The translations under genes and the position numbers were made by a program. Below the pieces are notes generated by a model. It worked only from the letters and a program-made list of their open reading frames with translations, ran no database searches and had not been told where the DNA came from. This document shows, piece after piece, positions 10,958 through 26,500 of a stretch of 64,000 bases of DNA. Numbering within the stretch: the stretch's first letter is position 1; every line of letters begins with the position of its first letter. Source of the DNA: Naematelia aurantialba (taxonomy: Eukaryota > Basidiomycota > Tremellomycetes > Tremellales > Naemateliaceae); assembly GCA_021527695.1 (NCBI GenBank), contig JAKFAO010000006.1, forward strand, positions 1,054,001 to 1,118,000. Reading direction: 5' to 3'.

Positions 10958-13017
10958 ATGCCGTTCCTACCGTTCATCTTCCGCAATGGAAGAGCGACCC
11001 CTGCCTCTGCGCCATCGCAGACCCAGACGCCGACCACAACAGACCAACCAACGACGACACTCGGCTCGACTTTGACGTCGGCGTCAAACTCAGCCCCGCC
11101 CTCGTCGTTTCGCATGGTAAGCGAGCTGAGCCGACCAACTCTACCCAAGCGCTCAGAAAGCACGTCCACTATCAAAAGGTCGTCAGGAGCAGCCGGACAC
11201 AGTAGGACCGCCTCTTCGCCATTCCGACCATCTCGTTCTCGCGTAACCCCGAGTCCAACCGAGACGGCTCCCCCGCCAGCTTCAAATTTGACGGTGTTCA
11301 CCGTCTCGCCGCCGGCGCTGACGTCCGCAACCACGCCTCACCCTGTCAAGCCGCTGCCGCCGCCTACTGTACGTCCCCCAACATCTTGGGAGACGGCGAT
11401 CCATCCTCAGTCCCTATCAACCTCGCGAGACGGTAGTCAGGCAAGTTCCCGTGTCACCTTGTACAACAGCACGGACTGATAAAGACAGCGTTCGATCTGC
11501 ATGTCAGCCCGTCCATCGGCTCAGCTTCCCATCTTGCCCTTGCCGACCGCTAGCGTGGTGGACCGGTCCAGTCATTCCCGCACCGCCAGCAATCCCGCTC
11601 CACGCGCTCCCACCCTCCCCTTACACAGCCATCATAGCCGTTCCAACACTGTAGACAACGTGAACACATCGGCATGGGCGGGCTCACCACTGTCTGTCTC
11701 AACCTTTGCTGCGAAACGTCGTCCTGTCCGTCTCAAGCTGCAGACATCAAATCTCGGCGCGGTCTCTACCCCTCTATCCGTCGCAAAACCATTGAAGGCG
11801 ACAATATCCGCCACTCAGTCGCCCTTTCAAGACACTGCGCCAGTGTCGGCCCTTGAACCGGTGGAGACGCTGCTGCTTTCCCAACACCAGGCGTCACCCC
11901 AGGCTATGCTTCGCCGAGCAGAGTCCGCTGATGAGATCCCTGCCCGATCGAATGTACGGCCTGCCGAACTCCGTCTGGATCGACGGCGGTCTCGTTCGGT
12001 GGGTGCGAACGATCGCTTACCACCTCCTGTCAATTACCAGCCTCGTCGAACCACCCATGCCTCGAGCGCGACTCGACCGTCCGCTGTGACTGAATCCGCA
12101 AACAGTGTTGCTTCCATCACGTCTGGCCAGTGTCCCGATGCCCCTGGTGCGAGGCTCGCTTCCCAGGCCATCCCGGTATCCCGCGCATTCATCTCTGTCC
12201 CGCTTCCGTGGGCGCCGGTCTCGGCAAGTTCGTTGCAATGTTCGTTGTCGCCACTCGACTACGCGACGTACATTCGCGCTCAAGCCAGGTCTCAGCCGAG
12301 CAGGGACACCTGGCTGCTATCCCCTTCGATCCTGCACAACGCTTTGGCCGAATCGGCACGCTTAGCGGCCGAATTGGCCCGTCTTCGAGAGAAATCCGAG
12401 CACCTCACCCGTGCACGCGACGCGCTCTCTCGGCAACTCGAGCGCTCCCTTGTCAAGGGGGAGCTCCAGGAGGAGATCAGGGGCGAGGCCAAAGCTGAGC
12501 CGGGTCTGGCGCTGGTGCATTCTTTACAGGGATTAAGCAAGCTCACGGCGAAGTGTGATCGCGTCGCACGGCAGGTGTATATCTGCAATGATCAGGTCAG
12601 GCAGATTGAAATCCAACTAGCCGAACATCGGGCATGCTGCCTCCGTGTGGCCCTGGATCGTAACCTGAGTGAGCGGCAGGAACAGCAGGAGCGGTGCAGC
12701 CAGAGCTCTAGGTCTGAGCCGAGAGTCAAGCATGAGCAATACGAGACGAACGCTGCGCAGAGGACGATTAATGAACAGCGGGACACAGAGTCGTCTGAAC
12801 AGAGCGAGAATGGCCAGAAGGTGGCGGAGCTCAAGCAGCAGGAAGAGAAAAGGCTTGCACACGTCCCCAGAACCAAGCAAGCCCCGAGCATTCTCGGCGA
12901 CGAAGAGAAGAGGGAGATTGTCGACGAAGAGAAGAGACAGAGGACGCCCTCGACCTCCAGCAACGCCACCGGTCAAAGCGACGGCAGCGCGTTCGACCAT
13001 CACGACGATGACGACAA

Positions 13018-13056
<39 letters not shown>

Positions 13057-14074
13057 ATATTCCTCCTCACGACCAAGTATCGTCGTTCTGCGCCCGCTAT
13101 CGCCTGGTCCACCTGGTCCAAGTGGCCTGGGTCGCTCAGTCCTCGTGGATGGAGTCGATGGGCGCCGAACGTCTACGGCAACTATCATCAGCATGGACCG
13201 CCTTGGGTTCCCAGTCCCTCCTAACCGGCATTCGTCCTTCCTAGGCGTATCCGTCCTTTGCACTCGCCCTTGCGCTTCCTCGTCCTCGGCCACAGGTACA
13301 TCCACATCCACATCCATCGCGACGGTACGAGACAGAGACAGCACTGCGACCGACCGAGAGCGAGACAATGCAGAGCCAAAAACTCGTTGCGGACCAAGCA
13401 CCCGCTGTTCGCGGTCTTTCTCAACGGGGTCGAGCCTGGAGACGGGTTTCGGCGGAGGCGTGCGTCAGTATACACCTGGGTTGCTGCAGGTCTCGATTGA
13501 GAGCGCGGCCAGCACCTCACCAGGATCTGCTCGAACCGCCATAAGCAGCGGGCACGACGAGATCCTCATTTACCCTCCTGAGCATCGGCGATCTTGGTCC
13601 TTGCCCATTCTGAATTTTTCTGATAGTCTTCCGCATAGTCCGTGGAAGACCTACCATGCCCCGAGCGGTTACTCGACGATGGTAACAGCAACGACAACCA
13701 CGGCGATCAATTCGACCGTACAGCAAACCGGCCATGCTTCTGATCGTTCGGGAACCAGGACAGAGGATATGCCTGGGTCGCTCTTATCCCCCATCGACCT
13801 AGGTGGACAAGGCAAGACTGCACCGCTAGCAATTCGCTACACACAGCCGCTCAAGACGCAGTCCATGGCGGTCCATAGGCGCAAGTCGACGCAAACGACA
13901 CGCCGTGCCAAGCGGGGAAGGGAGAGTCAGTTGGAAACGGTGAGTCGGGCTCTAAGCCATGTCATCAGTGAGGCGAGAAGCGGTGAGCAAAGGCAAACGG
14001 AGAGAGATAATGAGCTGCAATGCAGGGGGAGCCAGGCAGTGAGCTGTACAACTGGCAGAGACAGCGGAGGCTAG
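10958..14074 (+). CDS. Large disordered protein with central coiled coil; function unknown
   Basis: Two exons are joined by a GC-AG intron at 11441-11488 (CAG|GCAAGT...GACAG). The chosen start is the ATG at 10958 (MPFLPFIFRNG); the frame is open further upstream but without a better start. The product, about 1,020 residues, is mostly Ser/Thr/Pro/Arg-rich and probably disordered. Around LSPLDYATYIRAQARSQPS there is a more ordered stretch, followed by a heptad-like Ala/Leu/Arg/Glu segment (AESARLAAELARLREK) and a long Glu/Gln/Lys-rich segment, both likely coiled coil. An Asp run encoded by about 12 GAC codons (13019-13055) follows. A Ser/Arg-rich basic tail is near the end. I recognise no domain. 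The long open frame, plus a clean intron that joins two in-frame low-complexity segments, argues that it is a real gene. It converges on the RING gene. Confidence 0.6.
13019..13055. repeat. (GAC)n trinucleotide run encoding poly-Asp
   Basis: About 12 uninterrupted GAC triplets inside the disordered-protein gene, preceded by an imperfect GAC/GAT stretch from 13003. In frame it encodes an acidic run of about 20 residues. Confidence 0.85.
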
Positions 14075-14216
14075 AGAGAGGCAACTGATCATTGTGTCCA
14101 AGCCAGTATCAATATTGATCCTTCTCGCAGCCTGAATCGATCTTGCTCAGCCTGGCAACGGCAGAAATCTGGACCAAGATCGCGCCCGTCACGCGACACG
14201 TTGACCAGGCCGAATG

Positions 14217-14464
14217 TCAAGGTGATCAAGGCGATCAAGGCGATCAAGGTGAGGCAGAGGAAGCTCGAGTCTGCCTCTAGCCACACACTCAACTGCAGGT
14301 GGGTTTCGTCGTTTTAGGTTCAGTGGCGTGCAGTGTGTAGTGCGTATCGCGGTTCAGTAAATAGTCCGATTCAGTATACGTCGTAGGCGTGCTTCCAGTG
14401 CATGTTGTCTGATGCGATTCTGTTTACGTCGTGTGAGTCGTGTGGCGCGATTCAGTATACGTCG
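14217..14464. repeat. Short direct repeats in the gap between two convergent genes
   Basis: The 517-bp interval 14075-14591 has no convincing gene. It holds four tandem 9-mers of the type GATCAAGGC (14217-14251) and three spaced copies of the form CGATTCnGTwTACGTCG (near 14368, 14414 and 14448). The units are too short and degenerate to name an element. Confidence 0.5.
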
Positions 14465-14591
14465 AGATGTGATCCAGTGCTCATCGCCGTCGTGAACGTA
14501 TACTATGCATATAATGTTACAACTCTCCCTCAGTCGAGATCGTCCACCCTGGCCCCATCAGCCTGACGTTACAGCACACGAAGAAAGAAAC

Positions 14592-16609
14592 CTACTCTGG
14601 CTCGGGATTCCGCGCCCGCTGTCGTTCCCGCTCCCGCTCTTGCTCTTCCCGCTGCCGATGGCGATCGCGATAGTCCGGCGGAATGGCAGAAGACAGCATC
14701 GGTCCTTCCAGAACGGGACTTGCGGGATCTAGACTTGTTTCCGATTGACCTCCCGCGCCAGACTGAGACGGACTTGCCGCGGCCGGGGCTGCGGCCGGGG
14801 CTGACGCTCCTAGTGAACTGGCACTACGAGGCTCTGTGCTACGGGATGGCTCGGGCTGGGACTGCGCGGGCTGGGGCGGTGCGGACTGGGGTGGTGCAGA
14901 AGCTGCGGCAGCAAGCTGGGAAGCAAGATTCGCAGGAGGAGCTTGTTCCGCCGACGGTGAGGTGGCGTTGCTGGGTGTTCCAGCTTGCCCCCACAGCCGC
15001 TGGAGGATATCTGTCACGCTGGTGAGGCCGCCAGAAGGCGCTTGAGCCTGAGTACCTGCTGTCGCCTGTGGGTTTTCCCGGTTCGCCTCTTCGGGGACCA
15101 GTGAGAATCGGCTACATACCATGAGCGTGATGACCGATGAGGAGGGCATGAGACTTGACAACGCACCAGACAGGACATGAGCCGTTCACCTTGAGCCATG
15201 GCTGAAGGCAGTCGGGATGGAATATGTGGCTTGACAAATCAGCGCCGAGCGCACTTGACAAGACGACAGGGCGGGGGGCGGCCAGCTCACGCGCAAGGTA
15301 TCCGCATGACCTCTTCTCCAACGGCAAAGTCATCTTTGCACACTGGACAGTCCTTGTACACGCTTTTGTCTGTCACTTGGTCAGGCCAAGTTGTAGCAGG
15401 ACGGGATAGGCGAATGCGCACCAAGACTCTCTTCGGTAAATGTAAATCTCGGCAAACCCTCAACCACCACATCCGACGCTGGGATGGGGCCCTGCGGACC
15501 CGCCGCCTGCATGAGTTGTTCAAGTACTTGGTCAAAGCCCTCTTCGCTACATCAGCTTGGACCTTGCCACACTGGCCACCGACGGAAGCGGGACTGACGC
15601 TGCGTCATCACGTAGTCGCCCGTGTTCATCCGGCCTTGAGGTCCGCCCGTCATGAATGGTGGCATCAATCCTGTCTCGCCAGACATGATCTCCATGAGCC
15701 CTCTGAGCTGTGTGCCAGTCAGCAATCGCAATGAACATCAGAACGGCGGTCGTGGCTGGTACGTAAGGACTAACCAGATCATCGCCTGCCATTGGTTCGG
15801 TCGGTCCACCTCCGCCTCCACCTGCTCGTGGAGCAGCGCCAAACCCTGAGAGGAAGCTACACGGCTCAGTGCCTCTCCTCGGGATGCCGAGTCATGGGGA
15901 AAAGGACGCACGTTCCGAGATCATCGTTTCCACCCGCACCGAACGGTCCGCCCATCTGACCCATCCCACCCATCTGCCCACCCATAGTCCCAAAGACAAC
16001 TCGCCCCTGTCCACCACCGGGAAAGTTCCACGTAAACGTCCTGCCTGTAGCTCCTTGGTTCTGGCCCAGTCCGCTCACCCCCGTGCGCGCCGCAGAGGAT
16101 CCACCAGGGGATGATGTTGTCCGAGCTCGTTCTTGTCCCACATCAGAAGCCGCAGCGCCGAATAGACTGCCAAAGAGGTGCTGCATGAATCCTCCTTCGG
16201 CCGCATGCTGTTCCTCCTCTAATGACGATCGTGGTTGTCCGGGTGGTGGCGATGTCTGCGGGCGGACCGGTGGCGGAGGAGGGAGTTCGTGGTAAGGATC
16301 TGGGTTGACTTCGGCATCAAGCTACGTATCTCATTGAGCCATGGCCGTCTCTTTAGCAAAAGGCTCGTACGATTTCAAGGAATTCGCCGTTGCATGATGC
16401 GCAGTGCTGGACGCCATCCACCTGCACGATATCAGCGGGTCTCCTTGAGCTAAGCCGACATGCTACTCACCTCTAGCGGACGCATCTGAGCACCACACTA
16501 TCGCAAGTCAGCACAGAAGGCAAGGTCGGGTCATGGGCGGTAGACCGACGGGCGGTCGGCAGATGCCCACCTCATGACAAAGCCAAAATGGAGAAGGTCG
16601 GGACGACAT
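14592..16609 (-). CDS. RING-H2 E3 ubiquitin ligase with N-terminal zinc ribbon (RNF115/RNF126 type)
   Basis: Predicted ubiquitin ligase of the RNF126/RNF115 (BCA2) class. The N-terminus, built from small exons starting at the ATG at 16609, reads MSSRPSPFWLCHECGAQMRPLE, then VDGVQHCASCNGEFLEI, giving a C-x2-C...C-x2-C zinc ribbon. The middle is Gly/Met/Gln-rich and disordered (MQHLFGSLFGAA...). The RING-H2 finger is split over exons: KDCPVCKDDFAVGEEVMRIPC, HIFHPDCLQPWL and NGSCPVCR, with the expected Cys/His ligands (C-x2-C, C-x-H-x2-H-type core, C-x2-C). A long Ala/Pro/Gln/Ser tail ends in a charged Arg/Glu-rich segment. In family members the zinc ribbon binds ubiquitin or chaperone clients such as BAG6; that role here is inferred. 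Membrane segments are absent, so it is probably soluble. Confidence 0.85.
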
Positions 16610-17252
16610 GATTGCTGTGTGCGACTCGAGTCCTCTCAAGTGTGTACCGCCACTATATCCGAGCGAGTTATGCAAGCATCCGGTGCCAGCCAGTCGACGT
16701 TAGAATGATACTCTGTTTACAGAAGCTGTATTGACCGAGCATATGAATCGAGAGGGACATGATGGAGTGCTTCGGCGATGTCCCGAAAGATAGGCTCGCA
16801 GAGAACGGTGGCGCCTGTCAACCTGTCTCTCTGCCCTCGGGTTGCATTCTGCAATCATGCATTCATGCATTCCATCTCGACCCATTGCGACTCAGAAGGG
16901 ATGGCGTGGATGGTGGTGGATCCTTTTGTGCGCAAGCACCAATGCTGCTTCCTGCGAAAGAAGCTCAGCGGCCCATCCCTCATTTCGCTGGGTGTTTGCG
17001 GCTGCCCTTCATTATACTCTTGTACACTACCCTGCCCCCGCTGGATTGACAGCGCCCTTTACTGCTCACCGCCATTTATACTTGGTCTCTGTCTCTCTGT
17101 GAATAACCATTTTCGAACCGGCACAGACGCAGGGTGCTCGGGCCGTCGAAGCTGAGATCAGATGGCTTTCGGATTGAGTACGCTGAACGAAATTGTACAA
17201 TGTATTTGACATCTCGCAGTTCCACTACGGGAGTGGAATATCGTGACAGAAC
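16610..17252. other. Intergenic, no gene seen
   Basis: This 643-bp stretch is the upstream region of the RING gene and the 3' flank of the next minus-strand gene. Short open frames on the + strand have no splice-compatible continuation or motif. Overlapping ATGCAT palindromes occur near 16856-16868. I see nothing else. Confidence 0.6.
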
Positions 17253-18440
17253 TCAGACGTCTGTTGCCGCGTAATAATATCTGAATGTCAAGGGCCGAGC
17301 ATCCCAGGTGTTGAAGACGAGTCGATCCATGATCTCCCTTGAGACCAGCTTGATCGACACCCCGTGAAGCAATTGAATGAACTCCGCGATATCGTATTCT
17401 TTGTTGACGGCGTCTGTGGGGCCTAAGTCGTCCTCATCTCGGTCCATGGACTCCGCCCTGTCTACTGCCTCGAACATTCTTTTCCCCTCGTCGACCTCCA
17501 CCTCTTCCTTCGCCTCCTCCTCCTGCTTCATCTCCTCCTCCTTCACCGCGGTCCTGCCCGATCCTCCACCTTGCCCTCCTCCGTTCCCAGAGTCTCGAGC
17601 TTGTCGCTCCCTCCTGCGCGTTAGAGCCTTCTTGAAGGCTGGCCTGACGAGACTGACAACGCGCAAAAGTTCGTCGTCAGTGGAAAGATCTAGGCGCTTC
17701 AATCCCGTTAAAATGTGCGGGGCGCTCCAGGGGCTGTAGAGGCCGATCAATTGGGAGATTTCGCAAGATTTCGATCGACCTCGCAGCTGTATCCCATAGG
17801 ACTTTGAAGTGGGCGACGTTGGGCACACTGACGGTTCCAAGGTGCCAGGGATACAGCTCGCGTCTCCCACGCAGCAGAGTCCCGACAGGGACATCCTCGA
17901 CTGACCAAGGATTACTTGCACTCTCGATGGCCACGGTCTGATTGTCGTAAGCGACCATACAGGTGAACCGTTTGGCATGGAAAGCCATGCCCAACCAACA
18001 GCCACACCATTCACAGGACGTCAATAGATACATTATGTTCTGCTGGGCGATTGCCATTCGACCCTTCTCCAACGACTCAGGATCGGGCTTGATTTCAATC
18101 AAGAGGGATGTCAGGCGATACACGTCATGTTCCAGCTTTAGTGTCAGGATTTTTGAGAGATCCGGCGCCCGAATCCCCCAAGTCGATGCCATGCTCGTGG
18201 TAGAGGAGTCATCTGACTCATGAACGAACTGTCTCAACCGCTGGTGCAGGTCGGTTTCAGCCAACTCAACGCCATTCACGACGTGGATGCGTCCAAATCC
18301 AGCGCCTGAGTCAACCATAGTGTCGCCGGGCGGGTGTCGTTGGCTGAGTTGTAGAGTGGTAAAAGGAAATTGTAAAGTTGTTCCCGCAGTCACAACTCGC
18401 GTTTCGGCATGGTGCTGACGATATCTAGGAACCTTGTCAT
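17253..18440 (-). CDS. Unrecognised protein with acidic/basic central segment
   Basis: Three exons are proposed. A short first exon (MTRFLDIVSTMPKR) is joined to DQRHPPGDTMVDSGAGFGRIHVVNG, and a second intron of about 46 nt joins LWDTAAS to PWSAPHILTGLKRLDLS. Both donors are weak (GTTGTG and GTCGAT), so the model is uncertain; an ATG at 18393 or at MVDSGAG could be the start instead. The first half (about 200 residues) looks folded, with Trp and Cys-rich patches such as LTSCEWCGCWLGM. Next comes a Lys/Glu/Arg-rich charged linker with KKALTRRRERQ. The C-terminal 60 residues are again folded-looking and end RYYYAATDV. I recognise no family. No signal peptide or clear membrane span is present. 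Confidence 0.5.
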
Positions 18441-19174
18441 TTCGTTGATCTTCGTGAGCGCATCGAACGCGCTGCAGGGTCCAATTACGGAGGAGAGCAA
18501 GACATTGGAAGTTGACGGCGGAGGGGACAATGTCGACTGAGATCGGTACGACGGATCTCCGGGGTAGCTAGGCGATGGTTGGATTGAGAGGGTGATGAGG
18601 GAGGAGAGGAGAGTGGGCTTGACGTGAAATGGTTTATGTTGGCGCCGTCTCGCTGCTGAAGCGCTCTGATAAATCGAGCGCAGTCTAGATGAAGGGAAAG
18701 AAGACAAACGTATAGAAACAGTACACCCCGTGTCAGAAAGTTAGTCACCGGGTTGGCAATAGGCTTGCAGAGGCTTTAACCGCATGCCTATTGGAACAGC
18801 ATGCCTATCCCGAACTCTATCCCATCTGCTGTCATTGCGTCTGCATTTCCTAATCGTATGCAGTCCGACCTTTGGTCATGCCGAGCACAAAAAGGATATG
18901 GCCAGGCCTTGCCCTGTACACAGCTGTGAAACCGATTGATGGCCGGCTGCCCGCAGGCTCTGAGGACGGGTGGCTGGTGCTGGTCGCTGTGCCAACGGGG
19001 CCAACGGCCAACGGCCGGGTATTGATGGGTGCATCCCTTTCTGCGATCCCCGGGGCACTCGAAAGGCGGTGTGACAGGATCGTCCAAGCACTCTACCTCT
19101 ATATTTAAGCAGGCTCTGGCGACCTATATACTCCGTTCCCCAGAACCAAGAAAGCTGGACCAACTGACTGAATC
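18441..19174. other. Divergent promoter region upstream of chitin synthase, no gene seen
   Basis: The 734-bp interval separates the divergent unrecognised gene and chitin synthase. Open frames within it are short and carry no motif. A duplicated phrase CCAACGG occurs near 18990-19015. No strong palindromic factor site stands out. Confidence 0.55.
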
Positions 19175-23228
<4,054 letters not shown>

Positions 23229-23593
23229 TGTGTTCTCGATGAGGGTGGTGTGCAGTGTGCAGCGAAGAGGGGTGTCTTGGCTGGCAAGATGCAGCAAACG
23301 AGGGAATCATTGTGTAGTGGACTTGGTTGAACGAACAGATGCATCAAATGTGCCATACTCCGGAGTTTCGGGAATATAACGGTCGACGACGAGGCAGCGC
23401 GTTGCCCATGAACTTTTTGGTTTCCTGGGTGCAGTTCAACCCTCTTGATTCGTCTTGGAAATCCCGGCAACTAGGTCGATAAATCTCGTTCGAATCCAGA
23501 GCGGGAGGAAGATCGTAGTCTGCTTTGCGAGGACGACTCTGGCGTACCGACTCGCTTGGAAGCGCTGGACTGGCACAAATTATATCGCCCAAC

Positions 23594-26500
23594 ATGCCTC
23601 CCTCTTATGTCAAGCCGGAAAATGCGCTCAAGGTGCGTCCTGCTTTGTCTCGCGTCGCGTTGCTCGTGCAAATTCAGAGAGATCGAGAGGGGATCATTAT
23701 GTGAGAGGTGCAAAGTGATGTGCGAGGAGTTCGGAGTGATATAATCAGAGGTGCAGAGCGATACGTGAGAGGTGCAGAGTGGTTGACTGGGAAGGTGCAA
23801 AGTGGTGGCTGGGAGGTGCAAAGTGATGTGAAGCGAAGAGGAACCGTGCTTGATGAAACGCCGAGGCGCAGCGATCGAAAATCTGCAAGGGGAGAACCCA
23901 GCGCTGATGCCACACAGCGCTCCGAGGAGCTGCTCGCTCTCGGCACAGCCCAGTCCAAGCAACAAGCCTTTGAAAACCTAGTCGAAGTGTTCCAATCGTG
24001 AGTCCGCCAACTGGATACAGGCGACTGGAGCTGAGCTAGCAGAAAACGCTTCAAGCACACTGCAGTTAGCGTCCTCGAGCCGATTATGCTCAAGTATGTA
24101 GAGCTCTGTGTGGCGATGAACCGCAAGACCCACGCCAAGCTGGGTTTGATCAACTACAAGAACGCAGTGCAGACGACGTCTGTGCAGTCGATCGAGACGG
24201 TGCTGAACCATTTCATCGCGCAGGCCGAGCAGCGTCTGACGGACGCCGAGGCGCAAGCGAAAAAGGAGGTCGAGGCCCTGCCGGAAACGCCCGTGGTGGA
24301 TGACGAGCTCCCCTTGCAACCCTCTGCCATGCTCCTCGATACTTTTATCGAGAGTGCTGGTGACCGCGAGAGAATCGAGCGGCGGCTCATCGCGCCCGCC
24401 CAGAAATTCTGCTGGGACGCATACGACATCTCGCTGGACGTCGCCAAGGGCAATGACCGGCTCGAGATCATCTACCAGTCGATCGCGCATCGGGCGTTCC
24501 AGTTCTGCAAGGTGCACCAACGCAAGAACGACTTTAGGCGACTGTGCGAGCAGCGTCTGCGCAAGGATTTAGCGAATGCCGCCAAGTACGCACATCAACA
24601 GCACTCTGTCAACCTTGCCGACCCCGAGACTCTTTCGCGCCACCTCGACACCCGCTTCCTTCAGCTCGAGACCGCTGTCGAGCTCGAGCTGTGGCAGGAG
24701 GCATTCCGATCCGTCGAGGACGTACACGGTCTCGTCGCAGGCAAGAAGTCTGCCAAGCCCTCAATGATGGCCAACTACTACGAGAAGTTGACCCAGATCT
24801 TCAAGGCCGAGGGTGGCAAGCAGACTGCCGTGTTCCATGCAGCTGCATGGGCTCGATACCTACAATATGCTGAGCGAGCTGGGTCGGTACCCGAGAAGGC
24901 TCCGGGCTGTGTCGTTCTGAGTGCGCTGGCGGTGCCTCTCGGTGAAGTCGAGAGCAAGCAGCGACTCGTGGCCTTGCTCAACCTTCCCAAGATGCCCACA
25001 AGGGAAGCACTCGTCAAAGACGCCACTGACAAACACCTGCGCCGAGTGTCACCCGACATTCGACAGCTCTATACTACCCTCGAAGTGGACTTCCAGCCGC
25101 TCCGTGCTGCCCAAATCCTCGCCCCGCTCATCACCTCGCTTGCTCCAGAGTATCAGCCATACCTCCCGGCGTTACGCGAGGTCGTGCTGTCCCGAGTTCT
25201 GCAGGGCCTGTCCGAGGTCTACGACACCGTCTCTCTCACCCACATCCTCGGCCTCATCAGGCCCTTTGACAATACACCTTGGGCAACTGACATGCCTGCG
25301 CTCGAGAAGTTCTTGATGACTGCCTGCCGACGAGGTGACATCTCCGCCAGCGTCGACCATGTGGCTAAGACTATCAGCTTCACGGTCCCGCCCTCCGACC
25401 TGAACCGACTCTCCAACCTGGCAGTGTGCTTGTACAACACTGTTCAATATTTGAACCCCACCCCGTCTACCTCTCGCGCCGATGCGTTCGCTGCTGCCAT
25501 TGCCGAGGCTGAGGAGGAGCGCAAGGCCGTCGCGCATCGCCGACAAATTGTGCAGAAGCGCCGAGAGTTGCTCGAGGAGGCCAACCTTCGCCGTGAACGA
25601 GAGGAGACCACTGCAAAGGCCGAATTGGCGCGGGCCCGAGCCGAAGACCAAGCGCGTCGTGAGAAGGAGAACGCTCGTCAAGCCGAGATTGACCGCATTC
25701 AGAGGCAGATGGAGCAGACTCGACGCGAGGAAGCCAAGAAACTCGCGGAAAGTCTCGCAGCGACCAGCGGTCTTAAAGTGGATCTCAATAGTATCGAGGA
25801 TTTGGACACGAACAAGGTTGTTGCGCTGCAGGTAGAGCAGCTCGCCAAGGAGAAGCGCGAGATGGCTGAACGATCGAGAGTCGTCGCCAAGCGTGTGGAC
25901 CACTTTGAGCGAGCGCTGCGTAAAGAGGAGCGCCCGCTGCTGGCTGAGGACTATGAGAGGCAAAAGGAGGAAGACCGAAAGACGCACGAGCGTGTTAATG
26001 CGCAAGCGCGAGAGCAAGCCATTGCCAACCAGAAAGCCACGGTGCAGACCAAGACGCGCTTGTCGAGGATGATGTCCGACTACCTGGTCGCGCGTCAAGA
26101 AGTGGCATCGCAGCAGGAGGCCGAGTTCCAGGCTGCTCGTGATGCGGCGCAAAAGAAGATTGCCGAGGAAAAGGCAAAATTCAAAGCAAAGGTTTTGGCG
26201 AGGCGAAAGGCCGAGAAAGAGGAGAGGGAACGCTTGCGTGCCCAGGAAGAAGAGGAAGAGAGGCAGCGTCTGGGTGAGTGTGGTCTGCTTTGTCACGGAA
26301 ACGACGGAGAAGACGCTGACTTGGGCCCAGCCGAAGAAGAGGAACGAGCACAACTGCTTGCGGAGCGAGAAGAGGAGGAGCGCAAAGCGGCCGAAGAGGC
26401 GGAGAAGCGCCGACTCGAGAACGAGGCGCGCATTGCCGAGGCAAAGGCGCAACGAGCTGCCGAGCGGGCCGAGGCTGAGGCCGCCGCAAAACGTCAACGG

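Noticed and set aside
25172..26497. Long minus-strand open frame (over 400 codons) opposite eIF3a
   Set aside because: It mirrors the charged repetitive helix of eIF3a; codon bias (GAG/AAG) leaves the opposite strand open. No family motif, and eIF3a is certain.
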